Assembly (NCBI RefSeq): GCF_001570565.1
Contig: NZ_BBXE01000014.1
Coordinates: 186,001 to 250,000, forward strand
Length of the DNA: 64,000 nucleotides
Source of the DNA: Herbidospora yilanensis
GTDB taxonomy: Bacteria; Actinomycetota; Actinomycetes; Streptosporangiales; Streptosporangiaceae
Direction of reading: 5' to 3'
Shown one piece after another: positions 29,019 through 37,870 of the stretch. How positions within the stretch are numbered: position 1 is the stretch's first letter; each line of letters begins with the position of its first letter. The notes beneath the pieces were generated by a model. It did not search any database and had not been told where the DNA came from. It saw nothing but the letters and a program-made list of their open reading frames with translations. Made by a program: the position numbers and the translations under genes.

Positions 29019-30131
29019 TCACAGCCAGTCGCGGCGTTTGAACACCACATAGAGCGTCAGGCAGACACACCCCATGAGCAGCACCGCGAACGGGTAGCCG
29101 AAGGCCCAGTGCAGCTCGGGCATGTGGTCGAAGTTCATCCCGTAGATCGTGCCGACCAGGGTGGGCGCGAACAGGATGGCCGCCCACGCCGAGATCTTCT
29201 TGACCTCGTCGCCCTGGGCGATGCTGGCGCCGGTGAGCTTGGTCATCTCCTCGTTCTGGGCCTGGCTGACCAGGGTGGAGTTGACGATCAGGATGTCCTG
29301 GAGCATCTGCCGGAACCCGGCCACCCGCTCGGTGACGGTGATCGCATGGTCGGCCACGTCGCGCAGGTAGCTCTGCAGCTCCTCGTCGACGCCGAACTTG
29401 GGGGCGTGCTGGATGAAGCCGTCGAGCATCTGGGTGAGCGGCAGGGTGGCCCGCTGGAACTCGATGACCTCGCGCGAGAGCTCGTAGATGCGCCGGGGGG
29501 CCGCCGGGTCGCCGCCGAAGACCTGCACCTCGATCTCGTCGATGTCGTTCTGCAGGCCGGCGACCACGGGGGCGTAGGCGTCGACGACGGCGTCGAGGAT
29601 GGCGTACAGCACCGCCTGCGGGCCCTGGCGGAGCAGGTCGGGGTCGTTCTCCATGCGCTTGCGGACCAGCGACAGGTCGGGGGCCTCGCTGTGGCGGACG
29701 GTGATCACGAAGTCGGGCCCGAGGAAGATGTGCAGCTCGCCGAAGGCGACCTCCTCCTCGGCGTCGAGGTAGTTGGCGGCCCGCAGCACCATGAAGAGGG
29801 TGTCGCCGTAGCGGTCGGCCTTGGGCCGCTGGTGGGCCACGATGGCGTCCTCGATGGCGAGGTCGTGCAGGCCGAACTCCTCGGCGACCTTGAGCAGTTC
29901 GCTGTCCTCGGGGCGATAGAGGCCTATCCACGCCATCGATCCCGGGTTGGCGCGCAGTGCGGAGAAGGCGCCCGCGAGGGACGCGGGTGAGTCGATCCGG
30001 TGCCCGTTCAGGTAGATCGCGTTGTCGATGACGCTCTGTCTGACCAGCACGTCTTCGGGCTTGCGGGGGTCCATGGACGCCTCGGGGGAGGCGTCTCGTC
30101 TCATCCAGGTCCGCATACGCAGCTTTGCCAC
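29019..30131 (-). CDS. CorA-family magnesium/cobalt transporter
   Basis: A 370-aa CorA protein. A large N-terminal cytosolic alpha/beta domain and long stalk helices are followed by two C-terminal membrane helices. The family signature YGMNF is present (GTIYGMNFDHMPELHW), with a basic C-terminal tail (KRRDWL). CorA proteins are homopentameric channels for Mg2+ and other divalent cations. The GTG start at 30131 has TAACGT (30138-30143 on this strand) 6 nt upstream, so it is probably leaderless. No riboswitch fits in the short upstream space. Confidence 0.9.
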   Translation of the reverse strand: MAKLRMRTWMRRDASPEASMDPRKPEDVLVRQSVIDNAIYLNGHRIDSPASLAGAFSALRANPGSMAWIGLYRPEDSELLKVAEEFGLHDLAIEDAIVAHQRPKADRYGDTLFMVLRAANYLDAEEEVAFGELHIFLGPDFVITVRHSEAPDLSLVRKRMENDPDLLRQGPQAVLYAILDAVVDAYAPVVAGLQNDIDEIEVQVFGGDPAAPRRIYELSREVIEFQRATLPLTQMLDGFIQHAPKFGVDEELQSYLRDVADHAITVTERVAGFRQMLQDILIVNSTLVSQAQNEEMTKLTGASIAQGDEVKKISAWAAILFAPTLVGTIYGMNFDHMPELHWAFGYPFAVLLMGCVCLTLYVVFKRRDWL

Positions 30132-30185
30132 AGGGTGACGTTATCCCTCCATACCTGGATCAATCCTCTTGGGCGCGGAAGCCCC

Positions 30186-30191
30186 TAGGCT
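30186..30191 (+). promoter_or_regulatory. -10-like hexamer for the M50 protease gene
   Basis: TAGGCT is followed by GGGAGG (30199-30204) and a CTG at 30212. This places transcription start near 30198, downstream of the only earlier non-CTG start (TTG 30125). Confidence 0.45.
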
Positions 30192-30211
30192 TTGCCCCGG
30201 GAGGTGGCCCC

Positions 30212-30907
30212 CTGAAAGCCCTCTGGAACCAGCTCATCGACACCCATCCGGCGCCGCCGCTGTGGGTGATCGCGGTCGCGGGAGTCGTGGCCTTCTGCGT
30301 CGTGGCCTATCCGCAGACCTGGCACCTGTCGCGCGGCCTGATCACGATCGCCCACGAGGGCGGGCACGCCCTGATGGCGGTGCTGACCCGGCGCAAGCTG
30401 CGCGGCATCCGGCTCCACTCCGACACCTCGGGGGTCACGCTGACGCGCGGCCGCCCGACGGGTCCGGGCATGGTGCTGACGGCGGCGGCCGGATACATCG
30501 CCCCCTCGCTCGTGGGGCTGGGCGCGGCGTGGCTGACCGACGCCGGCCACGTGACGCTGCTGCTCTGGCTGGTGCTGCTGCTGCTCGCGTGCATGCTCCT
30601 GCTGATCAGGAACGTGTTCGGGGTGGTCTCCCTGCTGGCGGTCGGCGGCGCGGTGTTCTGCGTGTCGTGGCTGGCGACGCCCGACGTGCAGGGCGTGGTG
30701 GCCTACGGCGCGGCCTGGTTCCTCATGCTCGGCGGGGTGCGGCCCATCCTCGAACTGCAGCGCAAGCGGCGGCGCGGCCGGGCCCCCGACTCCGACGCCG
30801 ACCAGCTCGCGCGCCTGACGCGGGTCCCCGGCGCATTATGGGTGTTTCTGTTTTTCGTGGTGTCGGTGGTGGCATTGGGATATGGCGGCTATTTGCTGGT
30901 GATGTGA
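30212..30907 (+). CDS. M50-family membrane metalloprotease
   Basis: A 231-aa membrane protein with about five to six helices. The zinc protease motif H48-E49-G-G-H52 (IAHEGGHALMAVL) sits in the second helix region, as in M50B/site-2-protease-like proteins. It may cleave within the membrane; the substrate is unknown. The start is uncertain. A CTG at 30212 lies seven bases after GGGAGG and fits the position where conserved sequence begins (LKALWNQLIDTHPAPPLWV). The only in-frame alternatives are a TTG at 30125 and a GTG at 30266 inside the first helix. The 3' end overlaps the convergent AlkZ-like gene by 19 bp. Confidence 0.78.
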   Translation: MKALWNQLIDTHPAPPLWVIAVAGVVAFCVVAYPQTWHLSRGLITIAHEGGHALMAVLTRRKLRGIRLHSDTSGVTLTRGRPTGPGMVLTAAAGYIAPSLVGLGAAWLTDAGHVTLLLWLVLLLLACMLLLIRNVFGVVSLLAVGGAVFCVSWLATPDVQGVVAYGAAWFLMLGGVRPILELQRKRRRGRAPDSDADQLARLTRVPGALWVFLFFVVSVVALGYGGYLLVM

Positions 30908-31809
30908 AGGAAATTCGCGATGTCCGCGATTTCCTCGTCGACGGGAATTTCCCGATCGTTTCCACCGAGCGACCACGTTCCGACGATCACCCCGTCCTTG
31001 ACAACGGCCGGGCGGATGATTCCCCCGCCGGGGGCGATCACGGCCGGTGGAACGGTCATCGGGGCACGTTCCTTCCAGCCGAGCAGAAACTCATCGAAGG
31101 CGGGCAGCAGCCGGGTGCCCTCCCAGGGCTCTTTCCCCGGTACGTCGTGATGCGCCCGCCGCGCCTCCCGCAGGCTCACCCCCGACCAGTAGGCGAGGTC
31201 CTCGGGCGTGGCCGGGGCGTGGGACCGGGCGTAACGCACCCCGAGTTCCCGCAGGGCCCTGTCACGGTCGGGCTCGAAGACGATCGGCGCGCCGAGCCAG
31301 TCGGCGGCGTGGACGTAGGTGGCCTTGCCGCCCCGGTCGGGACCGAGCACCAGCCGGCCCCGCTCGGCGGCGAGCGCGGCCAGATGGATGATCGCCTGGC
31401 CTTCGGCCCCGAGCCGCTCCCCGAGCTCGGCCTTGGTGAGCGGGCCCTGCCCCGCGGTGGCCCGCTCGACCCGTCCGGCCAGGTCGTCGCCGGTGACCCC
31501 GAGCTGGGCGAGACGCCTGGCGATGGTGGCGGTCGAGGGCCGGGTGAGCGACAACAACCAGGGCAGGTCGTCGGTCCTGATCAGGTGCAGCGTGCCGCGC
31601 GGCCCCCAGGCCCGGGTGATCTCCCCGGCGCGGATCGCCTCCTCGACGTCCCGCCTGGTGAACCCGGCGCCCCGGGCGCGCAGCGCGAGCGCCGCCGCCC
31701 TGGAATCCTGCGCCTGTACGGCCAGGAGCCGCCCCACCAGCTCGGGCACGCTCGTCCGGGGGCGGTCGAGGAGCTGCGCCGTCGCCCGTCTGGGCCATGG
31801 ATCGTTCAC
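30889..31809 (-). CDS. AlkZ-like winged-helix DNA glycosylase family protein
   Basis: A 306-aa protein of the HTH_42/AlkZ (YcaQ-like) family. It carries the QxQ motif (AVQAQDSRAA) near residue 32 that is catalytic in crosslink-unhooking and alkylpurine glycosylases. Other family features are RAWGPRGTLHLIRTDDLPWL and LPAFDEFLLGW. Characterised members remove bulky or crosslinked bases, and in Streptomyces some give self-resistance to DNA-damaging antibiotics. There is no antibiotic cluster in view, so general repair is as likely. The GTG start has TAGGAT at 31816-31821, 6 nt upstream. Confidence 0.82.
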   Translation of the reverse strand: MNDPWPRRATAQLLDRPRTSVPELVGRLLAVQAQDSRAAALALRARGAGFTRRDVEEAIRAGEITRAWGPRGTLHLIRTDDLPWLLSLTRPSTATIARRLAQLGVTGDDLAGRVERATAGQGPLTKAELGERLGAEGQAIIHLAALAAERGRLVLGPDRGGKATYVHAADWLGAPIVFEPDRDRALRELGVRYARSHAPATPEDLAYWSGVSLREARRAHHDVPGKEPWEGTRLLPAFDEFLLGWKERAPMTVPPAVIAPGGGIIRPAVVKDGVIVGTWSLGGNDREIPVDEEIADIANFLHITSK

Positions 31810-31859
31810 GGGACGATCCTAGGAACATCCTGCGAACCAGGAATGTCGGAGCGGTGCCC

Positions 31860-31865
31860 TACGGT
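31860..31865 (+). promoter_or_regulatory. -10-like hexamer of the SMC-like three-gene module
   Basis: TACGGT ends 7 nt before GTG 31873. The divergent AlkZ-like promoter (TAGGAT, 31816-31821) lies 38 bp away. Confidence 0.45.
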
Positions 31866-31872
31866 GGGGCGC

Positions 31873-33060
31873 GTGCTACCCGAGACGCTCGACTCGGCGC
31901 TGTCCGACGAGGCGGTGCTGGTCACCTACCGCCGCATGTTCGCCGCCCTGGCCCGCGACAGCGGCGCCGTCGTCGACGACCCCGCCCTGGTCGACATCGC
32001 CGAGACGCTGTTCGCGGCGTTCGCCGAGGCGGGCGAAGAGTGGCTGACCCACGAGCAGATGCGCCACGCCTGCCGCGCCCACCCGGTCGAGCAGTTCGAG
32101 AACCGGCTCCGCGTGCTGCGCGGCCTCGGCGCGATCCGCGAGGTCTTCCCCAAGCCCAACCAGCTCCGCTACCGGGCGTCGTTCACGTCGGTGGTCGGCC
32201 TGATGTTCATCCGCCGCATGATGGACGACGGCGGCCAGAGCGAGATGCACCGCCTGCTGGCCCTCGAAGACCTGACGGTCGCCGGCCCCCGCACCACGAT
32301 GGAGCAGGCCCGCCGCTCGGCCGACATGCTGGCCCGCGCCTTCCGCCTGTGGGCCCTCGAACTCGTCACCCTGACGACCGGCACCATCGAGGAGCTCCGC
32401 GAGCAGGCCCCCAAGTTGTGGGGCACCGAGGAGATCGCCCGCCGCGCCCAGAGCCTCCACACCACGATCCTGACCCGCTGGCCCGACCTCGACCGCGTCT
32501 GCACCGACCTCCGCTCGGCCATCTACGCCTACAGCGACGCCTCCCGCCGCGCGGCCGGCCGCCTGGCCGACTCGGCCGGCACCACCCGCAACCTGACCCT
32601 CCTCCCGGCCGAGACGTGGCGCACCTTCGCCCAGACGGCCTCCCGCGAACGCCTCGCCGCCGTCCTCGACGGGTTCGTCTTCGACGCCGCCGCGCCCTGG
32701 CACGACCCTTCCGCGATCGTCCGCGCGGTCGACGAGGCGCCCCGGCCCGTTCCCGTCCGGCCCGCGCCGCCGCGCTCCCCCCTGCCCGACGAGGGCGCGT
32801 CCTCCTCCTTGGCGGCGTCGGCTCCCGGGCGGTTCACGGAGGTGGCCGAAGCACTGCTCGGCGACCGCGACGCCGTGGCGCTCGAAGAGGTGCTGACGGG
32901 CGACTGGTCGACGATCCGCCGCGTGCTCGCCGACCTCGCCTCGGCCGACCTGCATCCCGAGGCGCCCTACCGGCTGGCCTGGTCCGACACCCTCTCGGCC
33001 GACCCTTCCGGGCACCCGAGCTGGCGGTCCCACGGCAGGTTGGAGCGCACCGATGGGTGA
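31873..33060 (+). CDS. winged-helix protein, first gene of an SMC-like module (kleisin/MksF-like by position)
   Basis: A 395-aa cytosolic protein of no firmly recognised family. Residues ~45-105 look like a winged helix (LTHEQMRHACRAHPVEQFEN, RLRVLRGLGAIREV), then FTSVVGLMFIRRMMDDGGQS and long helices. A Pro/Ser-rich linker (~290-320) leads to a second small helical wing-like region (VALEEVLTGDWSTIRRVLAD). An N-terminal and a C-terminal wHTH around helices is the layout of kleisins such as MksF/JetA. The gene order (this, tandem-wHTH protein, SMC ATPase) matches mksF-mksE-mksB, but residue-level homology is not shown. GTG 31873 is set by the leaderless -10. Its end overlaps the next gene by 8 bp. 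Confidence 0.7.
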   Translation: MLPETLDSALSDEAVLVTYRRMFAALARDSGAVVDDPALVDIAETLFAAFAEAGEEWLTHEQMRHACRAHPVEQFENRLRVLRGLGAIREVFPKPNQLRYRASFTSVVGLMFIRRMMDDGGQSEMHRLLALEDLTVAGPRTTMEQARRSADMLARAFRLWALELVTLTTGTIEELREQAPKLWGTEEIARRAQSLHTTILTRWPDLDRVCTDLRSAIYAYSDASRRAAGRLADSAGTTRNLTLLPAETWRTFAQTASRERLAAVLDGFVFDAAAPWHDPSAIVRAVDEAPRPVPVRPAPPRSPLPDEGASSSLAASAPGRFTEVAEALLGDRDAVALEEVLTGDWSTIRRVLADLASADLHPEAPYRLAWSDTLSADPSGHPSWRSHGRLERTDG

Positions 33061-34204
33061 GCTCCACGCCGAGGCGCGCTCCACGGGCCTGGTGAAGCTG
33101 ACCGGTTCCGTGCCGCCCGGGTTCGTCCGGGTGGGCGAGACCGGGGTGCCCGTGTGGCCCGACGGGGCCTCGCCCTCGTTGCTGGAGGAATACCAGATCG
33201 CCGGCGCGCCCGTGGAGCGGGCGGGGGAGACCCGGCGGGTGCTGGCCTGCTGCCTGCGCATGTGCTGGGCCGACCTCGACGCCGAGCCGTGGCCGGGGGT
33301 GTGGGCGGCGGTCGACGACGTGCTCGCCTGCTACCGCACCATGGTCGGCCGCACCGACGACTCGGTGCGGAGCTGGGCCGTGGGCGCGCTGCGGCGGCTC
33401 CACGACACCGGCTGGATCGTGTCGTCCGGCTTCGGGACGCTGCGGCTCGGGCCGCGCTGCGTGCTCTGGACCGCCGACGGCCACGTCCAGTTGCGGGAGC
33501 TGATGCGGCGCATCGCCGCGCCCGCGCCCTCGGGTGAGGTGACGCCCGTCGTGGAGGCGCGCGACGAGGGGCCCGAGGAGTTCGGCGACCTGCTGGGCGC
33601 CTTCGACGAGCGGCGGCGGGCCGAGCTGGTGGCCGCGTTCGTGGCGGTCGAGACGGCGGCCGAGCCGGTCCAGGAGGCGCGGTTCGCCGCGCTGCGCGAC
33701 CCGGCCCTGCGGCGGGCGCTGACGGAGATGCTGGCCCGCCGGGGGCGGGTGCTGCAGCAGCGGCGCGACGCGTGGATCTCCGGTTACGCCGACGCCTACC
33801 AGGCCACCTCCCTGCCGGAGGCCGAGCGGGCGGTGCTGGCGCTCGTGCTGGTCCATTCGGTGGCGATCCCCCGGGCCGAGGGCCTGCTGGGGGAAGACAC
33901 CTGGTTGTCGCACCATCCCGTCGCGACCGAGGAACTGCGGCGGCGCACGCTGCTGCCCATCGGCGAGCTGGAGGCCGCCCTGCGGTCGCTCCGGCAGGCC
34001 GGGCTGATCGCCCAGCAGAAGACCGGCGAGGAGGGCGCGGGCGGCTACGTGCCGGGCCCGCAGTTCCACCGGCTGACGCGGGCGGCGCGGGCGCGGCTGC
34101 AGGAGGAGCTCATCCTTGCGGCCGGTCCGCAGACGCCGCTGGCGGTCGCCATCAGGGCCAAACGCCGCCGCCACGAGCCGTCCGGCCCCGGCGAGGCGGC
34201 GTGA
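33053..34204 (+). CDS. tandem winged-helix protein, second gene of the SMC-like module (KITE/MksE-like by position)
   Basis: A 383-aa protein, family not recognised with certainty. Two wHTH-like regions are visible: about residues 95-145 (DSVRSWAVGALRRLHDTGWI with the wing GFGTLRLGPRCVLW) and about 255-345 (LPIGELEAALRSLRQAGLIA, wing EEGAGGYVPGPQFH). Two winged helices separated by helices is typical of KITE subunits (MksE/JetB/ScpB) that bind kleisins. The C-terminus is basic (IRAKRRRHEPS). The start overlaps the upstream gene, and the ATPase gene begins 79 bp downstream with its own AAAGGG site. Confidence 0.7.
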   Translation: MGELHAEARSTGLVKLTGSVPPGFVRVGETGVPVWPDGASPSLLEEYQIAGAPVERAGETRRVLACCLRMCWADLDAEPWPGVWAAVDDVLACYRTMVGRTDDSVRSWAVGALRRLHDTGWIVSSGFGTLRLGPRCVLWTADGHVQLRELMRRIAAPAPSGEVTPVVEARDEGPEEFGDLLGAFDERRRAELVAAFVAVETAAEPVQEARFAALRDPALRRALTEMLARRGRVLQQRRDAWISGYADAYQATSLPEAERAVLALVLVHSVAIPRAEGLLGEDTWLSHHPVATEELRRRTLLPIGELEAALRSLRQAGLIAQQKTGEEGAGGYVPGPQFHRLTRAARARLQEELILAAGPQTPLAVAIRAKRRRHEPSGPGEAA

Positions 34205-34283
34205 TGCGCGGTGCCGGGCGCCGGGGCCGGCTGGGCGTCGATGTGGTGCGGGTTGTCGTGATCGGTTCGGAAAGGGTGCGGGG

Positions 34284-37238
34284 ATGACCGAGGTCGTCGA
34301 TCTGAGCGGAGACAAGCCGGGAGAGCCGGGGGCCTCCGGGTTGTTCCAGGTCGTCGTGCCGATCGATGACGTGCGGCCGGTCCGGGCCCCGCAGGACGAC
34401 ATCGTCGGCGACCGGGTGCTGGTCGCGGTGCAGGCGGTCAACATCTCGCGGTTGTCGACCCACACGGTCCCGATCGTGCCGGGCACGCTCGTCGTCGTCG
34501 CGGGGGCCGGGCCGAAAGACTCCAACGGGGCCGGGAAGTCGTCGTTCATCGCCGCCGTCACGGCGCTGCTGGGCGACGAGCAGTGGCGGTTCGCCTCGGG
34601 CGCGAAGGCCGTCTCCGAGTTGCTGTTCAACGCCGAGCTGGCGGCCCACGGCGACCAGCAGTGGGCCAGCGCCGACCACGGTTACATCGTCGGCGTCTTC
34701 GACGTGCCGTCGGCCGGGGTGCCGGTGACGGTGTGGGTGCGGGTCAACCAGGAGGCGCCCCACCTGGAGGTGCGGTGGGCCGAGGGCGTCCACCTGGCCA
34801 CCGCCGCCTCCGAGGCCGAACGGGTCACCCACGCCGACGTCATCTGGTCGGGGCTGCCCAAGAGCGCCGGGCGGCGCGACGTCGTCGCCCGCGACCTGAC
34901 CCGGGTCCTCTACGGCGACCGGGTCAGGTGCGTGTCGTTCCTCTCCACGTCGGTACGCAGCAAGGTCGCCACCAACCTGCTCTCGCAGCCGCTGAACGAG
35001 ATCTCGCCCGACCGCATCTTCGAGGCCATCGCCGCCCTGACCGGCCTCGACGCCGAGCTCGACCAGGAACGCGAGGCCCGCCGCGACGAACACGCCAAAC
35101 GGGTGCGCGCCGAAGACGCCCAGCGGCGCCTGGCCGACTTCGAAGACGAGTCACGCCACCTGCTGGCCGCCTTCGACCGCCGCGACCGGGCCCGCGAACG
35201 GCTCGCCGACGCCCTGAAGCACTGGCGCGGCCGGCTCGCCCGCCGGGTCGCCGACGCCGCCGAGGCCGAGGGCGCCCTGGCGGCGCAGCGGGCGGAGTTC
35301 GAGGCCGCCGCCGAGACGGCCGAGTCGGCGATCGCCGAGGTCAAGGCCGAGATCGCGGCCCTGCGCGACGACTCGCTCGACCGGGCGCTGGCCACCGCGC
35401 GCCGGGAACTGGCCGCCGTCCAGGCGAGCGCCGCCCGCGTCGAGGCCGAACGCGCGGTCGCCCAGAACACCGCCGACCAGCTCCGGGCCCAGATCCCGGC
35501 CCTGGAGGAGCAGCGCCGCCGCGCCGACGGCCGCGACCCCGGCCGGGCCCGCGCCGAACTGGCCGAGGCTCGCACGGTCCACGCCGAGGCGCTCAAGGCC
35601 CTCGGCGTCGCCGACCGCGAACACGAGACCGCCCAGGCCGCCCTCCGCGACGCCGAGAACGGCCCGGCCGCCCTGCAGCTCACCGCGCTGGGCCTGGCGG
35701 GCATCCGGGCCGCCGGCCTCCTCGACGCCTTGGACGTGGCCGAACAGGCCGGCGTCGCCGAAGACGCGCGTGACGCCGTCGTGGTCGACGCCGCCGACAT
35801 GGACGCCGCCGCGACGGCGCTGGCCGCCTTCCCCGGGTCCGTCGTGGTCTCCTCGTCCGGCGTCACCGTCGTCGGCCTGGCCGAGGCGCAGGTCACCGGG
35901 CGTGACGCGCGGGTGAAGGCCGCCGCCAAGCGGGTCGAGCGGGCCGTCGCCGCGCAGGAGGCCGCCGCCGCGGCCGTGCGGAGGGCCGAAGAGGGCGTCG
36001 CCGCGGCCGAGCGCCGGGTCGAGGGCGCCGAGGCCGCCGACCGGCTGGCGGAGCTGGCCACCCGGCTCGACGCCCAGCGCGAGCGCCTCACCGAACTGAC
36101 CGCCGCCGCCGGCGAGCTCACCCCCGCGCTCGACGCCGCCGAGGAGCGGGTCGGCGCGCTCGACTTCCGGGCCCGCACCCGCGACGTCGAGGCCGACCGC
36201 CTGGAGGGCCGCCGCCACGCCCTGACCGCCCGCCGCGACGAGGCCCGCGCGGGCGCCGCCCGCATCGAGGCCCAGCGGACCGCCCTCGGGCTCGACCGGC
36301 TGGTCAGAGACTGGGGCGGCACCGTCGAGGGCGCCCAGGAGTGGCTGGCCGCCGACGAGCTGACCGCCGACGAGTGGTGGCGGGCCGCCGAACGCCACCT
36401 CGACGCCGCCCTGCGCGACACCTTCGACGACGGCGAGGAGATGCCCGAGGAGCTCGCCTACCTCATCGCCGCCCGCAAAGACGGCCGCGCCGCCGAAGAA
36501 CTGGCCACCTTCCAGGCGGTGTGCAACGCGCTGGGCTCCTACCTGCGCGCCCAGGAGGAGTACGAACGCCACCAGCGCCGCCAGATCGAGACGCAGATCA
36601 CCACCCGCCGCCGCGACCTCGCCGCCGCCACGCGGGGCGCCGAGGAGGCCGCCCAGTCGACCGCCGTCCACCGTGCGACCCTCACCGAGGCCATCCGCGC
36701 CCGCCTGACCCGCGTGGCCGAGGAGTTCGACCGTCTCGACACCGGCTACGGCGGCTACGGCGCCTCCCTCGACTTCCCCGTCCCGGCGGCCCCGGCCGAC
36801 CCCGAGCAGCGCTGGTCGTGGCGGGTGATCCCGAAGTGGAAGCGGGGCGAGGGCCAGGGCTACGTGCCCTACAACCGCCGGGCCAACACGGCGCTGATGG
36901 ACGAGAAGGCGGTCAAGCTGGTCTGCGCGGCGGCCATCGCGTCGAGCGGCGGCAAGCACCTGACGCTGGTCCTCGACGAGCTCGGCCGCAACCTCGGCAA
37001 GGAGCACCGCCGCGAGGCGGTCGCCCTGTTCCGCCGCATCGGCGAGACCTACGGCATCACCGTCATCGGCGCCCTGCAGGACGACATGGAGCCCTACGCC
37101 ATCGACGCGTGCGGACAGTATGTGAAGCTGCGGCGCTCGTCCGACGCGATGGCCTACAACGAGCCGCCCATCATCATCGCCCACGACAAGCACGCCGACC
37201 GGGTGAGGATGCTCGCCGAGCACGTGACCCGCGCGTAA
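34284..37238 (+). CDS. SMC-like ATPase with coiled coils (MksB/JetC-like)
   Basis: A 984-aa ATPase. Walker A is GPKDSNGAGKSS (K85), an unusually long P-loop approach. Two long coiled coils rich in Ala/Glu/Arg (about 255-460 and 540-700) surround a globular hinge-like piece (about 470-535; ALGLAGIRAAGLLDALDVAE, AVVVDAADMDAAATAL). The head returns at the C-terminus with a reduced signature (AIASSGGKHL) and Walker B LTLVLDELGRN, then VIGALQDDMEPY. It lacks the zinc hook of SbcC/Rad50. It resembles the ATPase of condensin-like MksBEF or Wadjet defence complexes, which fold or extrude DNA loops. No JetD/MksG-type nuclease gene follows; a TetR gene does, on the other strand. Confidence 0.82.
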   Translation: MTEVVDLSGDKPGEPGASGLFQVVVPIDDVRPVRAPQDDIVGDRVLVAVQAVNISRLSTHTVPIVPGTLVVVAGAGPKDSNGAGKSSFIAAVTALLGDEQWRFASGAKAVSELLFNAELAAHGDQQWASADHGYIVGVFDVPSAGVPVTVWVRVNQEAPHLEVRWAEGVHLATAASEAERVTHADVIWSGLPKSAGRRDVVARDLTRVLYGDRVRCVSFLSTSVRSKVATNLLSQPLNEISPDRIFEAIAALTGLDAELDQEREARRDEHAKRVRAEDAQRRLADFEDESRHLLAAFDRRDRARERLADALKHWRGRLARRVADAAEAEGALAAQRAEFEAAAETAESAIAEVKAEIAALRDDSLDRALATARRELAAVQASAARVEAERAVAQNTADQLRAQIPALEEQRRRADGRDPGRARAELAEARTVHAEALKALGVADREHETAQAALRDAENGPAALQLTALGLAGIRAAGLLDALDVAEQAGVAEDARDAVVVDAADMDAAATALAAFPGSVVVSSSGVTVVGLAEAQVTGRDARVKAAAKRVERAVAAQEAAAAAVRRAEEGVAAAERRVEGAEAADRLAELATRLDAQRERLTELTAAAGELTPALDAAEERVGALDFRARTRDVEADRLEGRRHALTARRDEARAGAARIEAQRTALGLDRLVRDWGGTVEGAQEWLAADELTADEWWRAAERHLDAALRDTFDDGEEMPEELAYLIAARKDGRAAEELATFQAVCNALGSYLRAQEEYERHQRRQIETQITTRRRDLAAATRGAEEAAQSTAVHRATLTEAIRARLTRVAEEFDRLDTGYGGYGASLDFPVPAAPADPEQRWSWRVIPKWKRGEGQGYVPYNRRANTALMDEKAVKLVCAAAIASSGGKHLTLVLDELGRNLGKEHRREAVALFRRIGETYGITVIGALQDDMEPYAIDACGQYVKLRRSSDAMAYNEPPIIIAHDKHADRVRMLAEHVTRA

Positions 37239-37273
37239 GAACTCTACTTTGTAAAGGCGCAGGCCCGGCGCGT

Positions 37274-37289
37274 GTTAACGGTCGCTAAC
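37274..37289. promoter_or_regulatory. second copy of the GTTA-n8-TAAC operator-like motif, over the TetR stop codon
   Basis: GTTAACGGTCGCTAAC matches the layout of the intergenic site at 37871-37886 and includes the stop codon of the TetR gene (37275-37277). It could be a downstream roadblock or auxiliary site. Confidence 0.45.
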
Positions 37290-37847
37290 AGCAGCCCGCA
37301 ACGACGCCCGGGCCATGACCTCCAGCACCGACGCCATCTCCGCACTCCCCAGCTCTCCGACGCTCCGGGGCGTCGAGTTCAGCAGCCCGAACACGGCGTG
37401 CACCGCGGCCCGCACCCGCGCCACCGCGCAGCCCGGATGGAGGTCACGCACCACGCCCACCCACTCTTCGACGTAGAGGCGCTGGAGCCGGCGGATGGCC
37501 CGCTGGTCGGCCGCGGGCACGTTGTGGAGTTCCCGCTCGTGGACGCGGATCAGCTCGGGATGCCCGAGGGCGAACTCGATGTGGCCTCTGAGCAGCACGT
37601 CGAGCGCGTCAGGCGGTGCGAGGGAGGCCGCCGAGGCGCCGGCGGAGGAGAGGCGGCCCGAGATGTCGAGCAGGATCTCGGTCAGCAGCGCCTCCTTGCC
37701 CCGGAAGTGGCGATAGAGCGCGGGCCCGGACACGCCGACCGCCGCGCCGATCTCCTCGATGGACACCCCGTGGAAGCCGCGTTCGGCGAAGAGGGCCGCC
37801 GCCGCGTCGAGGATCTCGGCCCGCCTGTTCCGGGTAGGTGTGCTCAC
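37275..37847 (-). CDS. TetR-family regulator of the leucine-degradation operon
   Basis: A 190-aa TetR regulator. The N-terminal helix-turn-helix is complete: RRAEILDAAAALFAERGFHG, IEEIGAAVGVSGPALYRHFR. The C-terminal helices form the ligand pocket and dimer surface. It is divergent from the liu-type operon and probably represses it until an acyl-CoA of leucine breakdown binds, which is common for TetR regulators beside such operons. The intergenic motif GTTAATGGCGACTAAC is the likely operator. GTG 37847 has TACCAT (37856-37861 on this strand) 8 nt upstream. Confidence 0.87.
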   Translation of the reverse strand: MSTPTRNRRAEILDAAAALFAERGFHGVSIEEIGAAVGVSGPALYRHFRGKEALLTEILLDISGRLSSAGASAASLAPPDALDVLLRGHIEFALGHPELIRVHERELHNVPAADQRAIRRLQRLYVEEWVGVVRDLHPGCAVARVRAAVHAVFGLLNSTPRSVGELGSAEMASVLEVMARASLRAAVSDR

Positions 37848-37870
37848 AAGCCCCCATGGTAGACGTTGAT

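Noticed and set aside
37239-37274. A JetD/MksG-type nuclease gene after the SMC-like module
   Set aside because: Only 36 bp separate the ATPase stop from the convergent TetR gene, and no TOPRIM-like frame is nearby.
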